A stretch of 64,000 bases of DNA from Streptomyces sp. P9-A2 (GCF_036634175.1 NZ_JAZIFX010000001.1:5766001-5830000); one strand, 5' to 3'. Positions 34,789 to 43,741 are shown, counted from the first letter of the stretch. The notes: generated from the sequence alone by a model not told the origin. Made by a program: numbers and translations.

Positions 34789-37700
34789 CTAACGCTCCTG
34801 CTGGTGAGTGGGTCGGGGGAAGCTGCCGGTCTGGGAGGACGAACCGGCCTGACGACCCTGTGCGATACCTCGACGGAGATTGGTCAGCCGGCCGCGCACG
34901 TCATCGGGTGCACGGGAGACCTGCGGACCGCTCTGGTGGGACTGCTGCTGAGCCGTGCCCGGGACGAGGTTCGCCTTGGGCACCCGGCGCGGCAGGCCGG
35001 ATGTGGTGACGCCGCCCGCGGCCGGCTTCCGGACGCGTTCGGCCTGCCGGACCAGCTCGTCGTTGGGCGAGCTGCGCCAGGTGGTGGCAGCGGACCGCTG
35101 CGGACCGGTCGGCCCCTGCGGCTGCTGCGGTGACTGCTGTTGCGGCTGCTGCTGCGGCTGCTGTGCCGGAGCCGGGGGATTGCCCTGCTCCTCCTGCGCA
35201 CCGTGGAACCAGTTGGTCTCCAGGGTGTCGTACAGCGGGGTGCGCCCGTCGCCGGGACCGGACGCCGGCGGCAGTGCCCAGGCGTCGCCCTGCACGCGGC
35301 CGTTGTCCGGCTGCTGCGGGGCGGCCTGCCGGCCCTGCTGGAGACCGTCCGGCCGCTGCTGCGGAGCCGGGGGGCGCCGGTTGCCGCGGCCGGGTTCCTG
35401 CGCCCCGTTCGTCTGCGGACGCTCGAACTGGCCGGTGGAGGCCGGGTCCGCGTGGTTCGGCCGCTCCGGGGCGGGGTAGCGCGCGGGAGCGCCGTCGCCC
35501 TGGCCCGGGTACTGACCGGCGGAACCGTTGTTGTAGGACCCGTTCTCGTAGCCCTGCGGGGCCGGGAACTGGCCGGTGTGGGACGGGTTCTGCCCGTTGC
35601 CCTGACCGCCGTTGCCCTGCCCGCCGTAGCGGTCCGCCGGGGCGCCGTAGAGGTCGCCGCGGACGAACTGGCCCGTGTCCTGGGCGCCGTTCGCGCCGGG
35701 CCCGCCGTACTGGCCGGTGTGCTGCGGGGCGCCGGCACCGGGGGCGCCGTGGCCCTGCCGGTCGTCGAACCGGGGCATCTCGGACGTGGCGCCGGCGCCG
35801 TGCTGGTCGTCGAACCGCGGCATGGCGTTCGTCCGGGCGGCGTCCGGCTCGTCGTGGCCGCGCGGGGCGTCCAGCGGAGCCCTGGGGGGTACCGGTGGCT
35901 GGGCGTTCTCGTCGCTCCAGCTGGGCACCCGCGGCTGCTGCTGGTCGCCGCCGGGCAGCTCCGGGCGCGGAGCGTTGCCGCGCGGCGGCAGCTGAGGACG
36001 ACGACCGCGCTCGACGTTGCCCCGCTGCTGGGGTACGTCACTCCGGCCGGCGCCGAACAGGTCCTGGCCCTGCGCACCGCCCTGACCCGCGGACTGCATC
36101 CCCTGCGGGGCACCCGGGGTCTGGCCGCCGTAGCCGGCACCCGCGCCGGCCGGGGCCGGACGGCCCTGCGACGGAGCGGAGGGGGCGCCGCCCTGCTCGA
36201 ACAGGGACGGAGCGGACGACCTGCCCGGCTGGCCCTGCGGACCACGTGCCCCGCCCGGGGCACCCGGGCGGCCCTGGCCGTCCCGTCCGGGCAGTGCGGC
36301 CCGCGGACCCTGGCCGGCGGGGAGCCGGCCACCGCCGGGCGCACCGGCACCGAGGGCACCGCCACCGGGCTGACCACCACCGGCGGACCGGCGGGCCGCC
36401 GCGGCACCGGCCGCGGCCTGCGCGGCGGCGGGGCCGCCGACACCGGGCTGACCGGGCTTGGCCGGGGGCTTCTTGCCCTGGGCGACGTCGACGGGCAGCA
36501 TGACCAGCGCGGTCGTACCGCCGGAGTCGGACGGGCGGAGCTGGATGCGGATGCCGTGCCGCTGCGACAGTCGGCCGACCACGAACAGACCCATGCGGCG
36601 GGAGACGGAGACGTCCACGGTGGGCGGCGCGGCGAGCCGCTCGTTGATCGCCGCCAGGTCCTCCGGGGACAGGCCGATGCCGGTGTCGTGGATCTCGATC
36701 AGCACCCGGCCGTCGGGCAGCGCGTGACCGGTGACCTTGACCTTGGTCTGCGGGGAGGAGAACGAGGTCGCGTTCTCCAGCAGCTCGGCGAGCAGGTGCA
36801 CGAGGTCGTTGACGACCCGGCCGGCCACTTCGGTGGTCGGCACGGCGGTCAGTTCGATGCGCTCGTACTGCTCCACCTCGGACGCGGCGGCACGCAGCAC
36901 GTCGACCAGCGGGACCGGGCGGGTCCACCGTCGGCCGGGCTCCTCACCCGCGAGGACGAGCAGGTTCTCACCGTTACGGCGCATACGCGTGGCCAGGTGG
37001 TCCAGCCTGAACAGCGAGGCCAGCTGGTCCGGGTCGGCCTCGCGGGACTCCAGTTCGGAGATCAGCGACAGCTGGCGCTGGATCAGACCCTGGGAGCGGC
37101 GCGAGAGGTTGGTGAACATCGCGTTGACGTTGCCCCGCAGCAGGGCCTGCTCGGCGGCGAGGCGGACCGCCTCGCGGTGCACATCGTCGAAGGCCGCGGC
37201 CACACGGCCGATCTCGTCCAGGGAGTGCACACCCACCGACTCCACGGACGTGTCGACGTCCTGCGGGTCGGACTCGGACAGCTGCTTGACCAGCTCGGGC
37301 AGACGTTCCTGGGCGACCTTGGTCGCGGTGTCCTCGAGGCGGCGCAGGGAGCGGATCATGGAGCGGGCCACGACGAAGGCGCCGACCAGCGAGACACCGA
37401 GCACGATCAGGATCAGCGCACCGGAGATGATCGCGTCGCGCTCGGTGGCGCTGCGCAGCTCACGGGCCTTCTGTTCCATCTCCTCGAGCAGCGTGTGCTC
37501 GACGTTCTTCATCTGCTGGATCTTGGTGGAGCTGTCGTCCAGCCAGTCGCGGTAGGACCGCTTGGACATCGACTCCAGGCCGTCGGCCGACACCAGGGCA
37601 CGGCCCGCGTACTTGTCGGTGGCCTGGATCGTGTCGTTGCCGTCCTCGATGGGCGCCATCAGCTCGGTGGCCGAGTCCTCGCCGTAGATGCTCTTGAAGC

Positions 37701-38631
37701 TGCGCACCTCGGACTTCTGGCTTTCCAGCGCCGACTCGGCGTAGAGCCGGTCGTTCTCGGCGAGATTGCCGAAGCTGGTGTTGTTGGCGGGCAGTGCCGC
37801 CGCGAGGACCGCGCGCTGGATCGACGCGTACTCCTTGGCGGAGGAGAAGGCCCCCAGGGCGCGGGTGCGCTGGATCATCTCGGAGTTGCTGGTCGCCTCG
37901 GCCATGTCCTGGGAGAGGTCGATCAGGTTCTCGATCAGACGGTGGTACGCCTCGACGGTCTGGGTGGAGTTGTCCTCCGACACATAGGCCGTGTTGCGGA
38001 TCTTCTCCAGGTCGCCCAGGTTGCCGGCGAGCTGGACCAGGTTGTCGCGGACACCGGTGAGGTTGCCGTCCCGGCTGGCGTTGTTGATCTCCTCGGAACT
38101 GTCGAGGAAGTTCTTCCGGGCGCGGTCGGTCTTCTCGCGGTGGCCCTTGACCCCGAAGTCGGTGGCCTTGCCCCCGTGCGCCAGCGGGCCGGCCGACTGG
38201 TCGCGCTCCTCCTGGAGCGCGGCGGCGAGCTCGGTGGCCTCCTGGGTCATGTCCGTCAGCAGCTTCATGTTGTCGAGCTGCTGGATGTCGTCCATCGACT
38301 GGTTGATACGCAGGGCGCCCAGCGAGGTGGCCGCGACCACCGGGAGCGCGAGCAGCGACACCAGTCGGGTGGAGATCCGCCAGTTGCGCAGGGCCGCGCG
38401 CGACCCCGGGCCGGTGGGGCTCTTCGGGGGCTTCGGAGTGGCCGAGGGAGCACCATCCGGTCCCGCGGGCGCGGCGCCGGGGCGGCCGCCGGGCCGGTCT
38501 GCGCCCTCACCGTTGGCCGACGGCCCCTGGTTCTGGGCGTGCTGGGGCGAGGAGCCGACGGCCTTGGGGCCATTCCCGCCGTGCTCCGGCTCCGCCGAAG
38601 CGCTGCCATCCCTCTTGAAACGTCCCTGCAC
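34789..38631 (-). CDS. cvnA1: Conservon sensor histidine kinase-like protein CvnA (first conservon)
   Basis: A 1280-residue sensor. Disordered N-terminus (~1-80), TM1 (~80-107, RLVSLLALPVVAATSLGALR), NIT-like extracytoplasmic domain (~110-395), TM2 (~397-424, LILIVLGVSLVGAFVVARSM), HAMP, helices with FRLDHLATRMRRNGENLL, HATPase_c (~605-710; HLLAELLENATSF, DTGIGL, MGLFVVGRLSQRHGI) and a ~560-residue Gly/Gln/Pro-rich tail. The last ~45 residues (SGLPRRVPKANL, RGRLTNLRRGIAQGRQAG) recur in CvnA2 although the tail between is not conserved, suggesting a functional C-terminal peptide. GTG 38631; promoter presumably just upstream. The long open frame on the opposite strand is a GC shadow. Confidence 0.92.
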   Translation of the reverse strand: MQGRFKRDGSASAEPEHGGNGPKAVGSSPQHAQNQGPSANGEGADRPGGRPGAAPAGPDGAPSATPKPPKSPTGPGSRAALRNWRISTRLVSLLALPVVAATSLGALRINQSMDDIQQLDNMKLLTDMTQEATELAAALQEERDQSAGPLAHGGKATDFGVKGHREKTDRARKNFLDSSEEINNASRDGNLTGVRDNLVQLAGNLGDLEKIRNTAYVSEDNSTQTVEAYHRLIENLIDLSQDMAEATSNSEMIQRTRALGAFSSAKEYASIQRAVLAAALPANNTSFGNLAENDRLYAESALESQKSEVRSFKSIYGEDSATELMAPIEDGNDTIQATDKYAGRALVSADGLESMSKRSYRDWLDDSSTKIQQMKNVEHTLLEEMEQKARELRSATERDAIISGALILIVLGVSLVGAFVVARSMIRSLRRLEDTATKVAQERLPELVKQLSESDPQDVDTSVESVGVHSLDEIGRVAAAFDDVHREAVRLAAEQALLRGNVNAMFTNLSRRSQGLIQRQLSLISELESREADPDQLASLFRLDHLATRMRRNGENLLVLAGEEPGRRWTRPVPLVDVLRAAASEVEQYERIELTAVPTTEVAGRVVNDLVHLLAELLENATSFSSPQTKVKVTGHALPDGRVLIEIHDTGIGLSPEDLAAINERLAAPPTVDVSVSRRMGLFVVGRLSQRHGIRIQLRPSDSGGTTALVMLPVDVAQGKKPPAKPGQPGVGGPAAAQAAAGAAAARRSAGGGQPGGGALGAGAPGGGRLPAGQGPRAALPGRDGQGRPGAPGGARGPQGQPGRSSAPSLFEQGGAPSAPSQGRPAPAGAGAGYGGQTPGAPQGMQSAGQGGAQGQDLFGAGRSDVPQQRGNVERGRRPQLPPRGNAPRPELPGGDQQQPRVPSWSDENAQPPVPPRAPLDAPRGHDEPDAARTNAMPRFDDQHGAGATSEMPRFDDRQGHGAPGAGAPQHTGQYGGPGANGAQDTGQFVRGDLYGAPADRYGGQGNGGQGNGQNPSHTGQFPAPQGYENGSYNNGSAGQYPGQGDGAPARYPAPERPNHADPASTGQFERPQTNGAQEPGRGNRRPPAPQQRPDGLQQGRQAAPQQPDNGRVQGDAWALPPASGPGDGRTPLYDTLETNWFHGAQEEQGNPPAPAQQPQQQPQQQSPQQPQGPTGPQRSAATTWRSSPNDELVRQAERVRKPAAGGVTTSGLPRRVPKANLVPGTAQQQSHQSGPQVSRAPDDVRGRLTNLRRGIAQGRQAGSSSQTGSFPRPTHQQER

Positions 38632-39155
38632 TAGCGTCGCAACCTCTGGACCAGGCGCCCCCCGCGTGAACGGCGGGACACGGTGTCGGCGTCATAGGGG
38701 CGCCCTGAATACGCCCCCGTGGTGGTCGTGAGTGACCGGCGCGGGTTCCCCCTTGTCCACCGCGACGATGGCGCTTTCGTGCGCCCCCTGTGCGCCGGAT
38801 CGAAATCTGCGGCGGTCGCTGGAATTCCAGCACAGTGCGGGATCTCCCAACAAGGCCCATGGGGTATGCCGTGACTTACATGACGCCGCGTGAGGGAGAG
38901 GTCACCCGGCGTAGAAAGCGATCTCGAGTAAAGGGGGTGAAGGGGGCGATTCCGTCGGGTCGAACAGGTGCCCCAGTCGCGATGATCAGGAGCGGAATGA
39001 TGGCTTCAGGGGGGCAATGTCCGTTTCGGGTGAGTGGGTCACCGGTCCGGATTGAGGTGGTTTGATCGTTGATCCGTGAGCAAACTCACACGTGTGGCGC
39101 GGCCTCCGATGCCAGTCGGCGGGGAATCGCATGTTTAGCCTGGCGCTTTACAGAG
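38632..39155. other. Gap upstream of cvnA1
   Basis: No gene is supported. It is AT-richer between 38810 and 39130, as expected for divergent promoters. A GTGAG-CAAA-CTCAC palindrome (39076-39089) followed by ACACGTGT (39087-39094) is the only striking motif. Confidence 0.45.
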
Positions 39156-39431
39156 ATGGCACAACAGACAACCCGCGCCCGAGGGGCGGTCCACCGGACC
39201 CCGTCGGACGCCCGTCGACAGGACAGGGCCGAGCAGACAGTGAAGACGACGACGATGTTCCACAAGATCGCCAACCCGCGACGCACGACGCTGGCGCACC
39301 TCGACGGCGCCGCCGAACTGCAGACGCCGGTCCACCAGGAGCACGCCGTCGAACTCCCGGCCCAGACTGCCAATCCCAGGCGCACCATCCTCATGGAGAT
39401 CCCGGTCGCGGCCGGCGCCGCGAACCAGTAG
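39156..39431 (+). CDS. Small hypothetical protein with duplicated ANPRRT motif
   Basis: An open frame of up to 91 residues from ATG 39156 (MAQQTTRARGAVHRTPSDAR...). GTG 39240 and ATG 39255 are alternative starts, and no start has a strong ribosome binding site. The C-terminal half has two similar segments, IANPRRTTLAHLDGAAELQT and TANPRRTILMEIPVAAGA, each an NPRRT motif followed by a hydrophobic strand. The duplicated motif and its natural composition suggest a real small protein, perhaps only the 59-64 C-terminal residues. Function unknown. Confidence 0.5.
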   Translation: MAQQTTRARGAVHRTPSDARRQDRAEQTVKTTTMFHKIANPRRTTLAHLDGAAELQTPVHQEHAVELPAQTANPRRTILMEIPVAAGAANQ

Positions 39432-39553
39432 GGCCTGTCCCGGTAGGGCTTGTCGCCGGACCCCTTCGGTACCGGCACCCCTCCGGTACCGGCACCGACT
39501 GGTACGGGCACCGGCCCCGGAACACTCAAAGGCCCCGGAGATGTCCACAGTGG

Positions 39554-39628
39554 CCCGGAGCAGCCGGAGCAGCCGGAGCAGCCGGAGCAGCCGGAGCAGC
39601 CGGAGCAGCCGGATCGGCCGGAGCAGCC
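39554..39628 (+). repeat. Tandem 9-bp repeat CCGGAGCAG
   Basis: Seven consecutive copies with one degenerate copy (CCGGATCGG) before the last. One frame would encode (Pro-Glu-Gln)n and another (Arg-Ser-Ser)n, but neither frame has a supported gene. Likely slippage-prone. Confidence 0.85.
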
Positions 39629-39660
39629 CCGCGGCGTCCCCTCCCCAGGGGGCGCCGCTC

Positions 39661-39711
39661 TTTGCTGTACCCGTCTCTTTGCTGTACCCGTCTCTTCGCT
39701 GTGCCCGGTGC
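39661..39711 (+). repeat. Tandem 17-bp repeat TTTGCTGTACCCGTCTC
   Basis: Two perfect copies (39661-39677, 39678-39694) and one degenerate copy (from 39695, TTCGCTGTGCCCGGTGC). Confidence 0.85.
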
Positions 39712-39839
39712 TGCGCCCGGCCGAGGCGCGTCGAGTGTGAAGAGGCGGCGGACGGGGCGATGCGCGAGGCACGCGCCCCCTGCCGCGTTAGCCTGGAGCG
39801 TCAGACTCCAGCCAGCTCAGTCAAGGGGCCAAGCATCCC

Positions 39840-40625
39840 GTGCGCATCGCCAGATTCTCCATCGACGGGAACGTCGCCTTCGGCGCGGTCGAGGGTGACC
39901 AGCAGGACGAACTCGTCCTGGACATCATCAAGGGCATCCCGTTCACGGACTTCGAACTCTCCGGCACCAAGGTCCCGGTGAGCAAGGTCAGGATGCTGCC
40001 CCCGGTGCTCCCCAACAAGGTGGTCGCCTTCGGCCGCAACTACGCGGAGCACGCCAAGGAGATGGGCAACGAGGTGCCCGACGCCCCGTTCGCCTTCTTC
40101 AAGCCCGCCACCTCGGTGATCGGCCCCGGCGACGAGATCCAGTACCCCTCCTTCTCCCAGGAGGTGCACCACGAGGCCGAACTGGCCGTGGTGATCGGCC
40201 GGCTCTGCCGCGAGGTGCCGCGCGAGCGCGTCAAGGACGTGATCTTCGGCTACACCTGCGCCAACGACGTCACCGCCCGCGACGTCCAGCGGCGCGAGAC
40301 GCAGTGGGCGCGAGCCAAGGGCTTCGACACCTCCTGCCCGCTCGGCCCCTGGGTGGAGACGGGCCTGGACATCGCCGCCGCCTCGGACCTCACGCTCCAG
40401 CTCACGGTCAACGGCGAACAGCGACAGCTCGCCCGCACCAGCGAGATGATCCACTCCATCGAGGACCTGATCGTCAACATCTCCGAGGCGATGACGCTGC
40501 TCCCCGGCGACGTGATCCTCACGGGCACCCCGGCCGGCGTCGGCCCCCTCAACGTCGGCGACGAGGTCGCCGTCACCATCGAAGGCATCGGCACTCTCAC
40601 CAACAAGGTTGTCAAGCGTGGCTAG
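39840..40625 (+). CDS. Fumarylacetoacetate hydrolase family protein
   Basis: A 261-residue FAH-fold enzyme. Motifs: FGRNYAEHAKEMGN, HHEAELAVVIGR with the metal-binding Glu, GYTCANDVTARDVQRRE and LTGTPAGVGPLNVGDEV. This family covers acylpyruvases, oxaloacetate decarboxylases and 2-hydroxyhepta-dienedioate isomerases; the exact reaction is not predictable, though this actinobacterial position upstream of gltX is conserved in my memory. Start GTG 39840 with AAGGGG about ten bases upstream. Its stop overlaps the gltX start by eight bases, so the two are translationally coupled. Confidence 0.9.
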   Translation: MRIARFSIDGNVAFGAVEGDQQDELVLDIIKGIPFTDFELSGTKVPVSKVRMLPPVLPNKVVAFGRNYAEHAKEMGNEVPDAPFAFFKPATSVIGPGDEIQYPSFSQEVHHEAELAVVIGRLCREVPRERVKDVIFGYTCANDVTARDVQRRETQWARAKGFDTSCPLGPWVETGLDIAAASDLTLQLTVNGEQRQLARTSEMIHSIEDLIVNISEAMTLLPGDVILTGTPAGVGPLNVGDEVAVTIEGIGTLTNKVVKRG

Positions 40626-42102
40626 CGCAGCAGGTTCCCCCGTACGCGTCCGTTTCTGTCCGTCGCCCACCGGCAACCCCCACGTGGGCCTGGTCCGCAC
40701 CGCCCTGTTCAACTGGGCGTTCGCCAAGCACCACCAGGGCACGCTGGTCTTCCGCATCGAGGACACCGACGCGGCCCGCGACTCCGAGGAGTCCTACACC
40801 CAGCTGCTCGACTCGATGCGCTGGCTCGGCTTCGACTGGGACGAGGGCCCCGAGGTCGGCGGCCCGCACGCGCCGTACCGCCAGTCCCAGCGCATGGACA
40901 TCTACGCCGACGTCGCCGCCAAGCTCCTGGACGCCGGCCACGCCTACCGCTGCTACTGCTCCCAGGAGGAGCTGGACACCCGCCGCGAGGCCGCCCGGGC
41001 CGCCGGCAAGCCCTCCGGGTACGACGGCCACTGCCGCGAGCTGACCGACGCCCAGGTCGAGGAGTACAAGGCCCAGGGCCGTGAGCCGATCGTCCGCTTC
41101 CGGATGCCCGACGAGACGATCACCTTCACCGACCTGGTCCGCGGCGAGCTGACCTTCACCCCGGAGAACGTCCCGGACTACGGCATCGTCCGCGCCAACG
41201 GCGCCCCGCTGTACACCCTGGTCAACCCGGTCGACGACGCCCTGATGGACATCACCCACGTCCTGCGCGGCGAGGACCTGCTCTCCTCCACCCCGCGCCA
41301 GGTCGCCCTGTACAAGGCGCTGACCGAGCTCGGCATCGCGAAGCGGACCCCGGCCTTCGGCCACCTCCCCTATGTCATGGGCGAGGGCAACAAGAAGCTC
41401 TCCAAGCGCGACCCCCAGGCCTCGCTCAACCTCTACCGCGAGCGCGGCTTCCTCCCCGAGGGCCTGCTCAACTACCTCTCTCTGCTCGGCTGGTCGCTCT
41501 CCGCCGACCAGGACATCTTCACGATCGAGGAGATGGTCGCGGCCTTCGACGTCACTGACGTCAACCCCAACCCGGCCCGCTTCGACCTCAAGAAGTGCGA
41601 GGCGATCAACGCCGACCACATCCGCCTGCTCGACGTCAAGGACTTCGCCGAGCGCTGCGCACCCTGGCTGAAGGCCCCCCACGCCCCCTGGGCCCCGGAG
41701 GCCTTCGACGAGGCCAAGTGGCAGGCCATCGCGCCGCACGCGCAGACCCGCCTCAAGGTGCTCTCCGAGATCACGGACAACGTCGACTTCCTGTTCCTGC
41801 CGGAGCCGGTCTTCGACGAGGCCTCCTGGACCAAGGCGATGAAGGAGGGCTCCGACGCCCTGCTGCGCACCGCCCGCGAGAAGCTGGACGCCGCAGACTG
41901 GGCGTCGGCCGAGTCCCTGAAGGAGGCCGTCCTGGCCGCAGGCGAGACCCACGGCCTCAAGCTCGGCAAGGCGCAGGCCCCGGTCCGCGTCGCCGTCACC
42001 GGCCGCACGGTCGGCCTGCCCCTCTTCGAGTCCCTCGAGGTCCTGGGCAAGGAGACGACCCTGGCCCGCATCGACGCGGCCCTGACGAAGCTCGCCGCGT
42101 AG
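40618..42102 (+). CDS. gltX: Glutamyl-tRNA synthetase, probably non-discriminating
   Basis: A 494-residue class I synthetase with FCPSPTGNPHVGLVRTALFN (HIGH signature) and GNKKLSKRDPQ (KMSKS signature). GTG 40618 chosen (AAGG eight bases upstream); a TTG at 40609 is less likely. Streptomyces generally lack GlnRS and make Gln-tRNA through GluRS plus the GatCAB amidotransferase, so this enzyme is expected to charge both tRNA-Glu and tRNA-Gln. Genes for both tRNAs follow within 1 kb. Confidence 0.96.
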   Translation: MASAAGSPVRVRFCPSPTGNPHVGLVRTALFNWAFAKHHQGTLVFRIEDTDAARDSEESYTQLLDSMRWLGFDWDEGPEVGGPHAPYRQSQRMDIYADVAAKLLDAGHAYRCYCSQEELDTRREAARAAGKPSGYDGHCRELTDAQVEEYKAQGREPIVRFRMPDETITFTDLVRGELTFTPENVPDYGIVRANGAPLYTLVNPVDDALMDITHVLRGEDLLSSTPRQVALYKALTELGIAKRTPAFGHLPYVMGEGNKKLSKRDPQASLNLYRERGFLPEGLLNYLSLLGWSLSADQDIFTIEEMVAAFDVTDVNPNPARFDLKKCEAINADHIRLLDVKDFAERCAPWLKAPHAPWAPEAFDEAKWQAIAPHAQTRLKVLSEITDNVDFLFLPEPVFDEASWTKAMKEGSDALLRTAREKLDAADWASAESLKEAVLAAGETHGLKLGKAQAPVRVAVTGRTVGLPLFESLEVLGKETTLARIDAALTKLAA

Positions 42103-42248
42103 TCCGTAGTTCCCCAGCGGGCCCCTGGAGCAGTCCTCCGGAGCAGGCCGCACCGTGCTCGCGCGGCAGCACGGCGAGGGACGGTCGAGGGGCGGCACCC
42201 GGAAGTCCGGGGTGCCGCCCCTCACCTGTCCCCGGTACCGTCGGTCCC

Positions 42249-42980
42249 ATGGCGATCCGAGCAGTTGTCTGGGACGTGGACGACACACTCTTCGACTACA
42301 CCTCCGCCGACCGTGAAGGCATGCGGGCGTATCTCCTCGCCGAGGAACTGCTCGCCCGGTACGCCTCCGTGGAGGAGGCGCTGGCGCACTGGCGGGAGGT
42401 GACCGACGTGCAGTGGGCCCGGTTCGCCGCGGGCGAGGTCGACTTCGAGACCCAGCGGCGCGACCGCATCCGGGTCTTCCTGGAGCGTGAGCTGACCGAC
42501 GCCGAGGCCGACGACTGGTTCGGGCGTTACCTGGCGCACTACGAGGCCGCCTGGTCCCTGTTCCCGGACGTCCTGCCGGTCCTCGACGCGCTCGCCGCCA
42601 GCCACCGGCACGCGGTGCTCTCCAACTCCAGCCTCCACGTCCAGGACCCCAAGCTGCGCGCTCTCGGTGTCCACGACCGCTTCGAGGTCATCCTGTGCGC
42701 CGCCGAGCTGGGCGTATCCAAGCCCGAGGCCGGCGCGTTCCTGGCGGCCTGCGAGGCCCTGGCCCTGCCGCCCGACCAGGTCGCGTACGTAGGGGACCAT
42801 CCGGAGATCGACGGACGGGGCGCCGCGGAGGCCGGGCTGCTGTCCGTGTGGATCGACCGGGGTGGCGTGTACGCGACCGCCGAGCCGCCCGTCGGGCCGC
42901 GCAGGATCGTCTCCCTCGGCGAACTCCCCGCGCTCCTCGGCGCGGATACCCGTTTTGGAGCCCGGTCCGGCATCGGGTAA
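42249..42980 (+). CDS. HAD superfamily hydrolase
   Basis: A 243-residue haloacid dehalogenase-type phosphatase. Motif I VVWDVDDTLFDYT with the nucleophile Asp9 and acid Asp11, motif II LSNSS, motif III Lys in GVSKPEAGAF, motif IV YVGDHPEIDGRGAAEAGL. The helical cap between motifs I and II (residues ~20-100) is of the C1 type. Start ATG 42249. The substrate is unknown; generic small phosphate esters are likely. It precedes the tRNA cluster. Confidence 0.9.
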   Translation: MAIRAVVWDVDDTLFDYTSADREGMRAYLLAEELLARYASVEEALAHWREVTDVQWARFAAGEVDFETQRRDRIRVFLERELTDAEADDWFGRYLAHYEAAWSLFPDVLPVLDALAASHRHAVLSNSSLHVQDPKLRALGVHDRFEVILCAAELGVSKPEAGAFLAACEALALPPDQVAYVGDHPEIDGRGAAEAGLLSVWIDRGGVYATAEPPVGPRRIVSLGELPALLGADTRFGARSGIG

Positions 42981-43071
42981 TGTTCTTCCTGCGCCGCGGT
43001 GGTCCGGGCCGGAAGGTCAAAGCCCTCAAGCGCACAACTAGAACAAGAACCCTCAGGGGATTGCGTTCCAG

Positions 43072-43143
43072 TGGCCTATGGTGTAATTGGCAGCACGACT
43101 GATTCTGGTTCAGTTAGTCTTGGTTCGAGTCCAGGTAGGCCAG
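43072..43143 (+). tRNA. tRNA-Gln (CTG)
   Basis: 72 nt. Acceptor TGGCCTA/TAGGCCA with discriminator G, anticodon stem ACTGA/TCAGT around loop TTCTGGT (anticodon CTG), T-arm CTTGGTTCGAGTCCAGG. CCA is not encoded. It differs from the second copy only by a compensated acceptor-stem pair. Confidence 0.95.
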
Positions 43144-43183
43144 CTCGCAGAGCTCATCTGCAAAGCGCGGATCTCATCCGCGA

Positions 43184-43256
43184 GCCCCCGTTGTGTAGCG
43201 GCCTAGCACGCTGCCCTCTCAAGGCAGTAGCGCCGGTTCGAATCCGGTCGGGGGTA
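43184..43256 (+). tRNA. tRNA-Glu (CTC), copy 1
   Basis: 73 nt. Acceptor GCCCCCG/CGGGGGT, discriminator A, anticodon stem CTGCC/GGCAG with loop CTCTCAA (anticodon CTC), T-arm CCGGTTCGAATCCGG. CCA is not encoded. The anticodon stem differs from the other two Glu copies by a compensated T-A for C-G pair. Confidence 0.95.
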
Positions 43257-43341
43257 CAGATCCATCCCGCGAGGGCGACCGGGTAGCTCCCACGTCCGCA
43301 CGGTGACACCACCCGGCTCCGGCCGGGTGAGGATCGCTAGG

Positions 43342-43414
43342 GCCCCCGTTGTGTAGCGGCCTAGCACGCCGCCCTCTCAAGGCGGTAGCGCCGGTTCGAA
43401 TCCGGTCGGGGGTA
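43342..43414 (+). tRNA. tRNA-Glu (CTC), copy 2
   Basis: 73 nt, the same as copy 1 except for anticodon stem CCGCC/GGCGG. Acceptor GCCCCCG/CGGGGGT, anticodon CTC. Confidence 0.95.
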
Positions 43415-43434
43415 CGACTGGTCTAAACCATCAT

Positions 43435-43506
43435 TGGTCTATGGTGTAATTGGCAGCACGACTGATTCTGGTTCAGTTAGTCTTGGTTCGAGTCCAGGTA
43501 GACCAG
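43435..43506 (+). tRNA. tRNA-Gln (CTG), copy 2
   Basis: 72 nt, acceptor TGGTCTA/TAGACCA, anticodon CTG; otherwise identical to the first Gln gene. Confidence 0.95.
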
Positions 43507-43534
43507 CTCGGGCCTGCGGTAACGCAGTGTCCAG

Positions 43535-43607
43535 GCCCCCGTTGTGTAGCGGCCTAGCACGCCGCCCTCTCAAGGCGGTAGCGCCGGTTCGAATCCGGTC
43601 GGGGGTA
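43535..43607 (+). tRNA. tRNA-Glu (CTC), copy 3
   Basis: 73 nt, identical to copy 2 (anticodon stem CCGCC/GGCGG). Followed nine bases later by an intrinsic terminator. Confidence 0.95.
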
Positions 43608-43615
43608 CAGCGGAA

Positions 43616-43645
43616 GAAAGCCCTCCACTTCGGTGGAGGGCTTTC
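43616..43645 (+). terminator. Terminator after the tRNA cluster
   Basis: GAAAGCCCTCCAC (43616-43628) / GTGGAGGGCTTTC (43633-43645) with a stable TTCG tetraloop. Suggests the five tRNAs form one transcript. Confidence 0.9.
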
Positions 43646-43741
43646 GTCGTGCAGGCACGTCCAGCGCGATTCCGTGGGTCCGGGGGAGGGCCTGCCGCGG
43701 CGTTGGGGCGGGCCCTCCCCCACGGGACGACGGAGAAGTGG

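Larger units (their letters stand above)
39432..39839 (+). other. Repeat-rich gap before the FAH gene
   Basis: No gene is supported. It consists largely of short tandem repeats (CGGTACCGGCACC-type at 39466-39512, CCGGAGCAG at 39554-39628, a 17-mer at 39661-39711). The promoter of the following gene should lie at about 39770-39830. Confidence 0.5.

Noticed and set aside
35140..38634. A 1164-codon open frame on the strand opposite cvnA1
   Set aside because: Antisense shadow: third-position GC of cvnA1 keeps the frame open; the product is Val/Gly/Arg-rich without recognisable domains.
38790..39065. A 91-codon open frame upstream of cvnA1
   Set aside because: No ribosome binding site, unusual composition with mixed codon use, and it covers the region expected to hold promoters.
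39554..39628. CRISPR-like array
   Set aside because: Units are 9 bp with no spacers; a simple tandem repeat.
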